Positions 53,447-62,588 of a stretch of DNA of 64,000 nt are shown piece after piece (the first letter of the stretch is position 1; each line of letters begins with the position of its first letter). The notes beneath the pieces were generated by a model. The model was not told where the DNA came from, did no database searches, and was given only the letters and a program-made list of their open reading frames with translations. Location of the stretch: the NCBI GenBank assembly GCA_017464425.1, contig JAFUDX010000021.1:57297-121296 (forward strand), read 5' to 3'. The position numbers and the translations under genes are program-made. The stretch comes from Treponema sp. GTDB lineage: Bacteria > Spirochaetota > Spirochaetia > Treponematales > Treponemataceae.

Positions 53447-53502
53447 CCGCTCAAAGCAAACAAAATGCCCAAACAAGAGCAAAACGCAAATTGAAATAAT
53501 CT

Positions 53503-53540
53503 AAAAAGTGCACTATTATATATTGCACTTTATTTTTTGT
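53503..53540 (+). terminator. terminator after dfx
   Basis: AAAGTGCA pairs with TGCACTTT across CTATTATAT, followed by ATTTTTT. Confidence 0.7.
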
Positions 53541-53549
53541 GAGACATCT

Positions 53550-53945
53550 ATGGCACATTTCAGTTTAAAAGCAAAGCTTTTGATTTTGGTTGACGCGCTC
53601 GTCATCATCGCGGTTCTTAGCATGGGCTTAATCCCCCGTTATGTCGCAAAAAACACGCTTACCGATTCCGTTCACACGAATCTTTCAAATCTTTCAGAAA
53701 GCGTTTCAAAGCAAATCGAAGATTTAAATGACGCAGAATTTACCCTCCTGCACGCATTGGCAGAAATTCCGCTTCTTAAAGATGAGAATGCAAGTCTCGA
53801 AGAAAAATGGGAAATGCTCCACGGCATGACTTCAATCGACACCGAAAAAATCAACGCTACGGGCGCGTCCCTCACCGAAATCGCGGGCAAAATGCGCACA
53901 TCAATCGACCATATTGGCTCACAGATTGACCAGTTCAAGGTGTAA
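53550..53945 (+). pseudogene. methyl-accepting chemotaxis protein with internal deletion
   Basis: 131 residues that join the two ends of a chemoreceptor. The first 100 (LKAKLLILVDALVIIAVLSM, then TNLSNLSESVSKQIEDLNDAE) are the first membrane helix and the start of the sensor domain. The last 30 (NATGASLTEIAGKMRTSIDH) are the tail of the signalling domain. The second membrane helix, HAMP and hairpin are lost, in frame, so the product cannot signal. It lies just after the dfx terminator. Confidence 0.75.
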
Positions 53946-53968
53946 GCAATTTTTACTCTGGAGAGAAA

Positions 53969-54820
53969 ATGAAGCGAATTCTTTCATTAGTGTTAGCAGT
54001 TCTCTGTCTTTGCCAGCCGATTTGTGCATTCGGTGCATTTGATGAGGCAATAGAAGACTCCCAAGAAAAGAAGGAAACGCGCAAAGAAGAGAGCAAACCC
54101 AAAAAAAACTCGCCGAATTCTTCTGCGCGAGACAGTGCGGAAGGCTCACTCATCCAGTTTTTTGCAGAAATTTTCGCCTATGTCTGGATTATCAATGCGT
54201 ATGCCCGCTACTATCCCTACCCTTATTCATATAACGGCACAAAATATGTCGCATACGATGGCATTTCGGCAGATTCTGCGGATTTTGATGATTTTGCCTC
54301 TCCGCTTCGTCGCCAGAGATTTTCTTTTGATTCCTCACTCGTCTATCTAAAGGGACTTGCAGTCGGAAATGAGTCGAATTTTGATTGCATGCTGTACCCG
54401 CTCATAGGATTCTATGCAAAAAATCTTATTCTCTTCGACCACATTCACAATGAAGGAAACATGGGGAATATCAATTTGGGCGCAAATCTACCGATTTTTC
54501 AGACAAATTTTTTGAGTTTATACCTTAAGTTCGGCTGGTCACGATGGTACAACGAAGTAACGCCCTTGCTAAAAGACAATGCGTTTTTTCTTGGCGGTGA
54601 ATTAAAATCATACCCATTCAAACCGCTTTCCTTAAAATGGACATTTGGCTGGCAATTTTACGAAAATGATATATTCGTGTATGACTCTGATTTACAGGCA
54701 GGGATTTTAATTAATCGACTTGAAATTTTTGCAGGCTGGAAATACCTGCGCACAGGAACGACGAACTCTGATTCCAGCCATTGGAATGGATTCGATAGCG
54801 GAATCAGAGTTCATTTTTAA
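53969..54820 (+). CDS. outer-membrane-barrel-like protein
   Basis: A 283-residue exported protein of unknown function. It has a signal peptide (MKRILSLVLAVLCLCQPICAFG), a Lys/Glu-rich linker (residues 30-52), and alternating aromatic strands from residue 105 to the C-terminal phenylalanine (GIRVHF), as in outer-membrane barrels. GGAGAG precedes the ATG. The overlap with the chemoreceptor remnant is nil (23-base gap). Confidence 0.65.
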   Translation: MKRILSLVLAVLCLCQPICAFGAFDEAIEDSQEKKETRKEESKPKKNSPNSSARDSAEGSLIQFFAEIFAYVWIINAYARYYPYPYSYNGTKYVAYDGISADSADFDDFASPLRRQRFSFDSSLVYLKGLAVGNESNFDCMLYPLIGFYAKNLILFDHIHNEGNMGNINLGANLPIFQTNFLSLYLKFGWSRWYNEVTPLLKDNAFFLGGELKSYPFKPLSLKWTFGWQFYENDIFVYDSDLQAGILINRLEIFAGWKYLRTGTTNSDSSHWNGFDSGIRVHF

Positions 54821-54837
54821 ACATTCTTCAGTAAAAC

Positions 54838-56559
54838 TTACGCTTTCTTTGCCTGTCGAGAGAATGTTTTGACACCCTCAACAACCAAAATCACAGCGAG
54901 AATTGCCATTGCCGCTGCAAAGAAGAGCTGGAACCAGTTGCCCCAGTGGAATGCGTTCTCTGCTCCTGCCGCCATTGCACTGCATTTTGCGATAACAGTG
55001 CGGACGAGCTGAGTGAGCGTTGCCGCGAGCATGAACACGGTCGGAATGCAGAACATTTTGTTGTTCTTTCCGACTTCGCCGAGCCACGCCGCGACTGCCA
55101 TGAGCGCGATACCTGCTAAGAGCTGGTTTGCTGAGCCGAACAAAGCCCAAATCTGAGAGAGCGAGAGACCGCCGAGCGTACAACCGATTACGACCATCAA
55201 GAGCGTACCGAAGAGCGGATGAGCCAAGCACTTTCTAGCTCCCGAAGCGTCTTTATATGACTCTTCGCCGTCTTTCAAGAACAATTCACTGAACATAAAG
55301 CGGCTCAATCGGGTCGCTGAGTCCAAAGAAGTGAGCGCGAAGACAGAAACTGCCAAAGTCAAGAGCGCGTAGATTGCGTTGTTGTTGTCGATATAGCCGA
55401 ACATTTTTGCGATACCAGAGGCGAAAGCAACCGGCGGCGCTCCTTTGAACGCTCCGTCAACGATGAAGTTCTTTGAGACCATACCGACCGCAATCAAAGA
55501 GATGACAGCCAATGCAGATTCAATGAGCATTGAGCCGTAGCCGATAGCCTTTGCGTTCTTTTCGTTGTCGAGCTGTTTTGAAGTCGTTCCCGTTGCGATG
55601 AGCGAGTGGAAGCCAGAAACCGCACCACAGGCAACCGTGATGAACAAAGCCGGGAACATCGGACCGATTTTTGTTGACCAGCCCGTGAACGCCGGAAGGT
55701 CGAATTCAGCGTTTCCCGTGATTGCAGAAACCACGATACCAACGAGGGCGAGTGCCATCATGCCGTAGAGCAAGAATGAAGAGAGATAATCGCGCGGCTG
55801 GAGCAAGCACCAGACCGGAATCAAAGAAGCGACCGCGATATATGCACCGATAAAGACAATCCAAGCGTTTCGGCTCATTGCGAAACCGAAGTTCAAGCCG
55901 ATGACGATTGAAAGCACGATTCCCACGAGACCGATAATCGTTGCAGGGAGCGTTTTGATTCCACAGCGGTTTGTAAGGATTCCGTAGATGACCGCAAGCA
56001 CGATGAAGAGGAGAGAAATCATTGCCGTTGTCTGCGGGCCTGTCGGATTTGAGACGATGCCGAACGCGACTTTTCCCGCTTCGTTTGCCGCCGTTGCAAA
56101 AGTTCCCGCGACGACATTGACGAATGACGCGATAACCAAAATCAAAACGAGCAATGCGAAAATGATGAACAATTTCTTTGACGCTTTTCCCATTGAGTCT
56201 TTGATGATTTCGCCGACTGATTTTCCGTCATGGCGAGCAGAAGCAAACAAAGAACCGAAGTCCTGCAAGCCGCCGAAGAAAATACCGCCGATAACACACC
56301 ACAAGAAGACCGGAACCCAACCGAACACAGCCGCCTGAATCGGGCCGTTAATCGGACCAGCACCCGCGATTGATGAGAAGTGATGTCCCATCAAGACTGC
56401 CGGTTTTGCGGCAACATAGTCCACGCCGTCTGCCTTTTCCTGTGCAGGCGTCTTTTTTGCGGGGTCGATTCCCCACTGCTTTGCAAGCCATGAGCCATAG
56501 AAAACATAGCCGATGAAAAGCAGAGCGATTGCAGCAAGAATAATAAGTAATGCTGTCAT
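54838..56559 (-). CDS. cstA: CstA-family carbon starvation transporter
   Basis: A 573-residue membrane protein with about 14-16 helices. GHHFSSIAGAGPINGPIQAA is the CstA signature, and FFGGLQDFGSLFASARHDGKSV follows. CstA proteins import pyruvate or peptides under carbon limitation. The ATG has AGGAGGAG eight bases upstream. The short gene at 56594 lies just upstream in the same direction. Confidence 0.93.
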   Translation of the reverse strand: MTALLIILAAIALLFIGYVFYGSWLAKQWGIDPAKKTPAQEKADGVDYVAAKPAVLMGHHFSSIAGAGPINGPIQAAVFGWVPVFLWCVIGGIFFGGLQDFGSLFASARHDGKSVGEIIKDSMGKASKKLFIIFALLVLILVIASFVNVVAGTFATAANEAGKVAFGIVSNPTGPQTTAMISLLFIVLAVIYGILTNRCGIKTLPATIIGLVGIVLSIVIGLNFGFAMSRNAWIVFIGAYIAVASLIPVWCLLQPRDYLSSFLLYGMMALALVGIVVSAITGNAEFDLPAFTGWSTKIGPMFPALFITVACGAVSGFHSLIATGTTSKQLDNEKNAKAIGYGSMLIESALAVISLIAVGMVSKNFIVDGAFKGAPPVAFASGIAKMFGYIDNNNAIYALLTLAVSVFALTSLDSATRLSRFMFSELFLKDGEESYKDASGARKCLAHPLFGTLLMVVIGCTLGGLSLSQIWALFGSANQLLAGIALMAVAAWLGEVGKNNKMFCIPTVFMLAATLTQLVRTVIAKCSAMAAGAENAFHWGNWFQLFFAAAMAILAVILVVEGVKTFSRQAKKA

Positions 56560-56593
56560 TTTGCTTTCTCCTCCTATTCTAGAAAGACTTTTT

Positions 56594-57082
56594 TTATAGC
56601 GAGCTGACGAGTTTCTTCAAGTCTGAGCCGCGGCGATTTGTGACCGCCCGCCCCGTTGAAGTCTCGTAAGCCAATGCCCGAAACGCACTCCAGCCAAAAA
56701 GACCGAATTTATATGATTTGTAGAATTTGAGTTTTTTGACGAGCTTGAACGATTCTTCGGAAAATCGCTCGGAAAGAAGAATGAGCGTGATGTCCGTGTT
56801 TCTGTGCCCATAGTACGGCGTGATTCGCTCCAATCCCCTCGCCCACGCCGCTTGCGCGACTTCCGTAAGATTCTGCTCTGGATTTTCATTACTTATATAG
56901 AAGAAAACGAATTCGTTTGAATCGATGTCCGCGATTTTTGCGGCTTTGACAAGCATGTACTGCTCATTATGGGACTTAAAAACAGCTTCGGCGGCAAAAG
57001 GAGCGTCAACATTTTTGACAGAGACATTATAATAACGCTCATAAGACTTCAAAATTTTTTGAAATGCATCCTTGCTGTCCAT
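56594..57082 (-). CDS. DUF8052-like conserved protein
   Basis: A 162-residue cytoplasmic protein of unknown function. FQKILKSYERYYNVSVKNVD opens it; SNEFVFFYISNENPEQ and FYKSYKFGLFGWSAFRALAYE are its most conserved-looking parts, and it ends GRAVTNRRGSDLKKLV. The pattern resembles DUF8052 proteins of clostridia. It precedes cstA by 34 bases and may be cotranscribed. Confidence 0.6.
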   Translation of the reverse strand: MDSKDAFQKILKSYERYYNVSVKNVDAPFAAEAVFKSHNEQYMLVKAAKIADIDSNEFVFFYISNENPEQNLTEVAQAAWARGLERITPYYGHRNTDITLILLSERFSEESFKLVKKLKFYKSYKFGLFGWSAFRALAYETSTGRAVTNRRGSDLKKLVSSL

Positions 57083-57116
57083 AATAGCAAAATTGTAAGA
57101 CGATTAAAGTTTTCGG

Positions 57117-59483
57117 TCAAGAGATACCCATAATTTTATAAATTTTCTTCATATCTAAGTGCGTTCTAAGCGTATCTGCCAAAAGATTATACTGAGTTTC
57201 CTTAAAATCATGCAAAGTCAAAGATTTTTTTGCATAGCCGTCATTTTTTTGCAAATCAAAACCTTTCCGTTCTGCAAGAATCTGCATAAACTGATTCGTG
57301 AATTCACTTTCATCAAAAAGACCATGAATGTATGTGCCAAAAACGCTCCCCTTCACCGCCCCGTCATATTTGACCTGCCCCGTCACACTGTCCGTAATTT
57401 TCGCAAAATAAGACGCTTCGTTTTGGTCTAAAAAGCGCGTCTGCCCCTGATGAATTTCATAGCCTGAGATTCGAAGATTTTGAAGCACATCACTGATTTC
57501 AACTTTCCCAGAAACACGCGTACGAGTCTTTTGCGCATAAAATTCCGTTTCCACAGGCAACAAGCCCAAAGCATCAAGCGCACATTCAGACGAGCCTTCG
57601 GTTTCACTTCCCGTAATTTTTTTACCAAGAATCTGAAATCCGCCGCAAACCCCTACAATCACCGTGCCTTTTTCCGCTTCTTTCTGAATAAACTCCGCGC
57701 ATCCTGTTTTTTTAAGCCACTCTAAATCATCAAGCGTATTTTTAGTGCCTGGGACAATAACACAATCCGGAACGCCAAAATCTTCTGGGCTCTGCACATA
57801 ATACACATTTACCGTGCCATGATTCTGAAGCGGAATAAAATCAGTGAAATTTGAAATATGAGGAAGCCGAACAATCGCGATTTGAATTTCATCAGCCTTA
57901 TCGCGAAACTTTGTGAAGGTGTGCAAATTTTCAGACAGCGAATCTTCATCATCAAGCTGAATGTTGAGATACGGAACAGTCCCCACGACAGGGATTCCCG
58001 TTTTTTCTTCAATCATTTTAATTCCTGAATCTAAAATCGACTTGTCACCCCGAAATTTGTTGATAATCAGTCCTTTGATTCTCGCTCGCTCATCCTTTTC
58101 CAAAAGCTCAATCGTGCCGTACAATTGGGCAAAAACGCCGCCCCGATCAATATCCGCGACAAGCAAAACAGGACTGTCTGCAATCTGCGCCATTCCCATG
58201 TTCACAATATCATTTTCTTTGAGATTGATTTCAGCAGGACTTCCCGCCCCCTCAATCACGATAATTTGATGTTCCGCCGCCAATGTGTTATACGCCGATT
58301 TTATTTGAGGCACAAGCGATTTTTTAAAAGAAAAATACTCCTTTGCCGCCATAGTGCCTATCACTTCGCCATTCACAATCACCTGACTTCCCGTATCGCT
58401 CATTGGTTTCAGCAAAATCGGATTCATCAAAACGCTCGGCTCTACTCCAGCCGCTTCCGCCTGCATTACCTGCGCCCGCCCCATTTCCAAGCCTTCATTC
58501 GTCACGAAAGAATTCAATGCCATATTTTGGGATTTAAAAGGAGCGACAGAAAACCCATCCTGCGAAAAAATGCGGCACAATCCTGCCACGATAAAACTTT
58601 TTCCCACATTCGACATCGTGCCCTGTACCATCACGGAAGCATTACCCAGCGAAGAGGGCACGGCAGGAGCGACTTCCCGCTTCTTACAAAAATTTCTCAC
58701 CAAATCAGAATAATACGGCTCTTTTTTAAAAAAATCATCTTGCAAATCGTACAGCCGAAGAATTTCCGTTTTGCACGCGTTTTCGTCCACAGGAAGTTCT
58801 TTTACCGCTCCATGACCAACGCACAAAACCCTGTCCGAAAAGCGCAATGCTAGGTCAATTTCATGAAGAGAGGCAATAATCGTGCAGCCTTTTTTACACA
58901 AATCTGTCAGAATCGAAAAGAGCTCGAACCGCCAGCGAATATCAAGATATGATGTAGGCTCGTCCAGAACCAAAACGCTTGGACTCTGGCACAACGCACG
59001 CGCAAACAAAATCCGTTGTTTTTGACCGTCACTCACTTTCATGAAATCTTGATTCGCAAAATCATCTGCCTTCACCACAGAAAGAGCTTCGTCAATTTTT
59101 GCATTGTCATCATCAGTAAGAAGACCGAAATGGCCGGTGTAAGGATACCGACCGCTCGCAACGACATCACGGCATGTCAAAAGCTCAGGCTTAACGCTCA
59201 CCGTGAGCAAGGCGGACATTTTTTTAGAAAGTTCTTTTGTAGAAAAATCCTTCAGGTTCTTTTTGTCTAAAAAAATCGCCCCAGAAATATGCGGGAGTTC
59301 TTTTATCAGCGTCTTTAAAATCGTTGACTTCCCTGCCCCATTCGCGCCAATCAAAGAAACAAATTCCCCTTTGCGCACAGAAAAAGAAAACGGCGCGTGC
59401 AGCGGATGAAAATTATAGCCCGCAGAAAGAGAGTCAAATTCAAGAACAATATTTCCTGTATTCTGAGAGGAACGGCTTGTCAT
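57117..59483 (-). CDS. BtuD-CobQ fusion: ABC ATPase + cobyric acid synthase
   Basis: A 788-residue fusion. Residues 10-260 are a FecE/BtuD-type ABC ATPase: Walker A LIGANGAGKSTILKTL, signature KVSDGQKQRILFARAL, Walker B SVLVLDEPTSYLD. Residues 284-788 are CobQ/CbiP, which amidates the corrin side chains b, d, e and g: MVQGTMSNVGKSFIVAGL (ATP site), then VIVGVCGGFQILG (glutaminase cysteine near residue 610) and the later histidine YIHGLFD. It supplies the ATPase that the BtuC/BtuF genes at 48-51 kb lack. The start has only a weak ribosome binding site. Confidence 0.92.
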   Translation of the reverse strand: MTSRSSQNTGNIVLEFDSLSAGYNFHPLHAPFSFSVRKGEFVSLIGANGAGKSTILKTLIKELPHISGAIFLDKKNLKDFSTKELSKKMSALLTVSVKPELLTCRDVVASGRYPYTGHFGLLTDDDNAKIDEALSVVKADDFANQDFMKVSDGQKQRILFARALCQSPSVLVLDEPTSYLDIRWRFELFSILTDLCKKGCTIIASLHEIDLALRFSDRVLCVGHGAVKELPVDENACKTEILRLYDLQDDFFKKEPYYSDLVRNFCKKREVAPAVPSSLGNASVMVQGTMSNVGKSFIVAGLCRIFSQDGFSVAPFKSQNMALNSFVTNEGLEMGRAQVMQAEAAGVEPSVLMNPILLKPMSDTGSQVIVNGEVIGTMAAKEYFSFKKSLVPQIKSAYNTLAAEHQIIVIEGAGSPAEINLKENDIVNMGMAQIADSPVLLVADIDRGGVFAQLYGTIELLEKDERARIKGLIINKFRGDKSILDSGIKMIEEKTGIPVVGTVPYLNIQLDDEDSLSENLHTFTKFRDKADEIQIAIVRLPHISNFTDFIPLQNHGTVNVYYVQSPEDFGVPDCVIVPGTKNTLDDLEWLKKTGCAEFIQKEAEKGTVIVGVCGGFQILGKKITGSETEGSSECALDALGLLPVETEFYAQKTRTRVSGKVEISDVLQNLRISGYEIHQGQTRFLDQNEASYFAKITDSVTGQVKYDGAVKGSVFGTYIHGLFDESEFTNQFMQILAERKGFDLQKNDGYAKKSLTLHDFKETQYNLLADTLRTHLDMKKIYKIMGIS

Positions 59484-59559
59484 TTTTTCATTTTATCTGT
59501 GCAAAAAAACTTTATCAACAAAAATCCGATGAATTTCCATAAAATTCACCGCAATGGTA

Positions 59560-59589
59560 TTGACAGTGGGAAAAGAAATTTGTTAAAAT
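59560..59589 (+). promoter_or_regulatory. tRNA promoter
   Basis: TTGACA (59560-59565) and TAAAAT (59584-59589) are 18 bases apart, 24 bases before the tRNA. Confidence 0.7.
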
Positions 59590-59599
59590 CTTTTTGTTA

Positions 59600-59707
59600 C
59601 ATCAGCACTGTCTGCGGGGTTAGCTCAGTTGGTTAGAGCATCACGTTGACATCGTGGGGGTCAGTAGTTCGAGTCTACTATTCCGCATAGAGTGCTGATG
59701 TTTTTTT
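59600..59707 (+). other. 10-bp inverted repeat enclosing the tRNA, with T-run
   Basis: CATCAGCACT (59600-59609) and AGTGCTGATG (59691-59700) are perfectly complementary and bracket the tRNA. Seven T follow the right arm. The pair could form a processing stem in the precursor; it is too long-range to be a simple terminator. Confidence 0.6.
59614..59687 (+). tRNA. tRNA-Val(GAC)
   Basis: A 74-nt cloverleaf. Acceptor arms are GCGGGGT/ATTCCGC with A as discriminator, D-arm GCTC/GAGC, anticodon stem TCACG/CGTGG around TTGACAT (anticodon GAC), and T-arm AGTAG TTCGAGT CTACT. CCA is not encoded. Confidence 0.93.
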
Positions 59708-59753
59708 ATTTTAAATCACATTCCTCGTCATCATATTTTTCACCCTTCATTTT

Positions 59754-60200
59754 GGTAACAGTTTCGATTCCGCTCCCCTACCCCACTATCTTTTTGGTAA
59801 CAGAATTGATTCCACAAAGAAGCAGGAGCAACGCTTTACCTTGCGGTTTAAATCCCCTTTTTCCCCTTGTAAACACTATATGTAGCGTGCGTAAACAAGA
59901 TAAAGCCGAAAATTCAGATGCAATTTGGTAACAGTTTTGATTCCCCCGAAAAACTGCCCTCTGCGCACAAAAAAGCGTGGTTACAGAATTGATTCCAAGC
60001 GAAAAAGAATCGCTTGTGGTAACAGTTTTGATTCTAGCCCATATTTATCCACAAAAGGCGGTGGATAACTCATTTTTCTGGTAACAGCTTTGATTTTTTG
60101 TTGATAAATATCTTATTTCTTTATAATATAAAAAATTACCAAGCATATCCAAAAAAAGCTGGTAACATGTTTGATTGCGTCTGGTAACACCTTTGATTGT
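59754..60200 (+). repeat. replication origin: eight iterons and two DnaA boxes
   Basis: Eight copies of an 18-bp iteron (consensus GGTAACAGTTTTGATTCC) start at 59754, 59796, 59927, 59979, 60018, 60080, 60161 and 60183, all in one orientation and with irregular gaps. Two DnaA boxes face each other at 60045-60053 (TTATCCACA) and 60060-60068. An AT-rich stretch follows (60100-60280). The layout is that of an iteron origin bound by the adjacent RepA. No gene lies between the tRNA and repA. Confidence 0.9.
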
Positions 60201-60280
60201 TTCTTCTATAGATTCTAATAATTAACTAATAATATATTTAAACTAATAATAAGCCTGCAAAAATGTGGAAAACACCTTTT

Positions 60281-61279
60281 TTAGATATCCGATGTTATTA
60301 ATGCATATCGCGTATCATCTTTGAGAACGGGCGTAGGACTTTTATACAGTGTAATACCACTTCCGTTCTGATCAAAGCTGACTTTTACTTCTGGGTAATA
60401 GTTTGTTTTGATTTCTCTGATATGATCGAGAATTCGGTTGTAATTTGTTGAAAGTTGTTTGGGATGAGCATCTTCACCAACAGGCATAAACTGCTCCACG
60501 AGCTTTTCTTTTGGAATAAACACAGGCTCGTTTGCCTTCATTCCGTTGTTTCGATAAATGAGCCATGCATAAATATCCTTTCCTGCAGGACTGTCGATAT
60601 TCTTGTACACTGTGTAATCAATCGGAACAGCATGGGCCTGACAGAAAGAAGAGAATTCTGGTGAAAGAATAATCTTGAACGCCCCCACTTTATTTGATTT
60701 TGAGCCGTCATCGATTTCCTGATACTGAACGCCTGTCGTAAATCGAATGTTTCCTGTAGAAACGGTTGTGACCATAACATCGCTTTTAGGATAGTCTCCG
60801 TTTTCGTACAGTTCACGGAAAAGATAACCGCTTTTTAATTCTTTTATTTTTTGCTCAAAGGCAAATGATGCGTTTGTAAAACAATCCAGCTGTTCTTTTA
60901 CATCTTTTCCGCGACTTTTGGGAAGCTGCAGTTCATTTAAAAGATCCAGTAATTTTGTGTATTCAATGAAAACAGTACAATCTTTTTCTTTGGAAAGAAC
61001 AGCATGCGTCGTAAACAGCGAGAGGAGAAGACGGCCATAGCGACCGAACGGAACATTTTCTGGGGCAGTAAGTTTGAGCGTGATTCCGTTGCTGCCTTTT
61101 CGGACGAATACGGGGCTGTTTACATTGCGGAATGGCAGAGACGCGGTTGTGAAAAAACTTGGAATGTATGATAAAATTTTCCGTTCTTGCCTCGCCTTCT
61201 CAACGACAAACATTTCGTCCATTGTTGCCGGCAAGTCTGCGGTGTTTTTATCTTCGGTATTTGTTGTATCAGTTTTCAT
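60281..61279 (-). CDS. repA: RepA replication initiator (RepA_C family)
   Basis: A 332-residue plasmid-type initiator. The ATG at 61279 has GAGGAGGGG about nine bases upstream. The conserved block is FGRYGRLLLSLFTTHAVL, then LLNELQLPKSRGKDVKEQLD (helix-turn-helix region), and LSPEFSSFCQAHAVPIDYTV with SPAGKDIYAWLIYR. These match the PF04796 RepA proteins rather than Rep_3. It should bind the iterons at 59754-60200 and recruit DnaA to the nearby boxes. It lies downstream of the partition genes and reads toward the iterons. Confidence 0.9.
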   Translation of the reverse strand: MKTDTTNTEDKNTADLPATMDEMFVVEKARQERKILSYIPSFFTTASLPFRNVNSPVFVRKGSNGITLKLTAPENVPFGRYGRLLLSLFTTHAVLSKEKDCTVFIEYTKLLDLLNELQLPKSRGKDVKEQLDCFTNASFAFEQKIKELKSGYLFRELYENGDYPKSDVMVTTVSTGNIRFTTGVQYQEIDDGSKSNKVGAFKIILSPEFSSFCQAHAVPIDYTVYKNIDSPAGKDIYAWLIYRNNGMKANEPVFIPKEKLVEQFMPVGEDAHPKQLSTNYNRILDHIREIKTNYYPEVKVSFDQNGSGITLYKSPTPVLKDDTRYALITSDI

Positions 61280-61399
61280 TTTTTGGCTTCCCCTCCTCGC
61301 CGTAAAAAATGCCCTCAAACGCTCAAAAAAGGCCTTCTGAGGCGTTTTTTGAGCCTCTGCCGTGATTTTTCTTACCCAGTGCGTTTTGGCGCGAAATTT

Positions 61400-61762
61400 C
61401 TAGTTTTTTATGACCGAAATTGCGCCGAGCTTTACCTCACCCTTTTCTTCCTGCTCTTTTAAATAATTGACCGCTTGGATAAGTCCGTCCGTCATGGTAA
61501 GCCCATGCGTGGTAAAAAATGTCTTCCACATGTCACGAATGTAACGGGGAACATTAAAACAAACACCGACTTTTGTTAAATCATTGCTGGTAATCTCTGA
61601 TTTTTTTTCTGTGGTTGTGGTAACAGTTTTGATTTCTTGTTTAATCACGGGAGTTTCGGCTTTTGGTTTTGCAGACTCCTTTGCTGTGTTTGTATTCATT
61701 GTTTTAAAAAGCTCGCTCATTGAGGATGAGGTTGCGTCTTGCAGTTTGATTGTTGATGGCAT
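61400..61762 (-). CDS. small partition protein, ribbon-helix-helix-like
   Basis: A 120-residue protein directly after parA (16-base gap). A flexible Lys/Thr/Glu-rich N-terminus is followed by VGVCFNVPRYIRDMWKTFFT and GLTMTDGLIQAVNYL, which fits a ribbon-helix-helix DNA-binding end, as in ParG. It is the likely centromere-binding partner of ParA. One iteron (61619-61636) lies inside the coding sequence and codes for KQEIKTVTT. Confidence 0.72.
   Translation of the reverse strand: MPSTIKLQDATSSSMSELFKTMNTNTAKESAKPKAETPVIKQEIKTVTTTTEKKSEITSNDLTKVGVCFNVPRYIRDMWKTFFTTHGLTMTDGLIQAVNYLKEQEEKGEVKLGAISVIKN
61619..61636 (+). repeat. iteron within the partition gene
   Basis: GGTAACAGTTTTGATTTC, one base away from the origin consensus, inside the coding region of the small partition protein. 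It keeps the orientation of the left array. Confidence 0.75.
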
Positions 61763-61778
61763 ATAAATTCCCCTCTGC

Positions 61779-62555
61779 TTAGTTAGCCAAACTTGCGGCT
61801 AAAGATTCGATGACTTTTAAAGTTTCTGCTTTTGTGCCAGAATATGCTTGCACGGGAATGCTCAGTTGTTGGGCTTTTTTAAATGCCTGGTCTTGTGGAA
61901 TGATAAAAAGTTTGTATCCAGTTGACTCTAAGGGCTTGTATGCTTCGACGAGCTGGTTGCTGAGCGCATAGCTGGCATTGTATTCAGAAAGAACGAGCTT
62001 GTTCAAAAACGGGCGGCCAGATTCTGATATTCCGTGGCAGTCGTCATATTGGACTTTGAGTTTGTCGAAATTGGTTTTGAGCGTTTCAAGACCATCGCTT
62101 GAAAATTTATCGAGTTTGAGTGGGGTAATGATTTCATCGCTTGCAAGGCAGGCTGCTTTTTCAAGGCTTCCCCATGCAGGAGATGTATCGATTACGATAT
62201 AGTCAGCGATTTTTGAAAGCTCCCGCGTGAGCTTGTAAAGGCGGAACGGCTCGTCTTTTGCGCGCAAATCCGCATAGTTTCGCAAGTCACCTTCGCGGGC
62301 GGCGGTGGGCAGAATAAAAAGATTGGGAACTTTTGTGGGTCGAATCACATCTTTTAGCTCGCATTTGTCAAGAAGATAATCAGCGAACTCGTATTGTAAT
62401 TCTGTGATTCCGGCCCATGATGTAAGATTTGCCTGATCGTCAAGATCGATGCAGATAGTGTTTGCTTTTTTTGATAATTCGACGGCAAGACTGAACGCCG
62501 TGCTTGTTTTGGAGCAACCACCTTTGCGATTAAGCAACGTAATTACTTTTGACAT
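61779..62555 (-). CDS. parA: ParA partition ATPase
   Basis: A 258-residue deviant-Walker ATPase. The start VITLLNRKGGCSKTSTAFSLA carries the KGGxxKT signature, ICIDLDDQANLTSW the A' motif, and YIVIDTSPAWGSLEKA Walker B. It distributes replicon copies by oscillating on the nucleoid. GAGGGG lies about nine bases before the ATG. A promoter overlapped by an operator-like palindrome precedes it. Confidence 0.93.
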   Translation of the reverse strand: MSKVITLLNRKGGCSKTSTAFSLAVELSKKANTICIDLDDQANLTSWAGITELQYEFADYLLDKCELKDVIRPTKVPNLFILPTAAREGDLRNYADLRAKDEPFRLYKLTRELSKIADYIVIDTSPAWGSLEKAACLASDEIITPLKLDKFSSDGLETLKTNFDKLKVQYDDCHGISESGRPFLNKLVLSEYNASYALSNQLVEAYKPLESTGYKLFIIPQDQAFKKAQQLSIPVQAYSGTKAETLKVIESLAASLAN

Positions 62556-62588
62556 AATATATTCCCCTCAAATCTATATTACTGCTAT

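Noticed and set aside
57117..59483. Second cobalamin riboswitch upstream of the BtuD-CobQ fusion
   Set aside because: No B12 box or conserved core was found between 59484 and 59600.
59754..60200. CRISPR-like array of short repeats
   Set aside because: Repeats are 18 bp, gaps vary from 4 to over 100 bases, and no cas genes are present; iterons explain them better.
60281..61279. Rep_3 family initiator
   Set aside because: The conserved blocks fit the RepA_C (PF04796) type better than the winged-helix pair of Rep_3.
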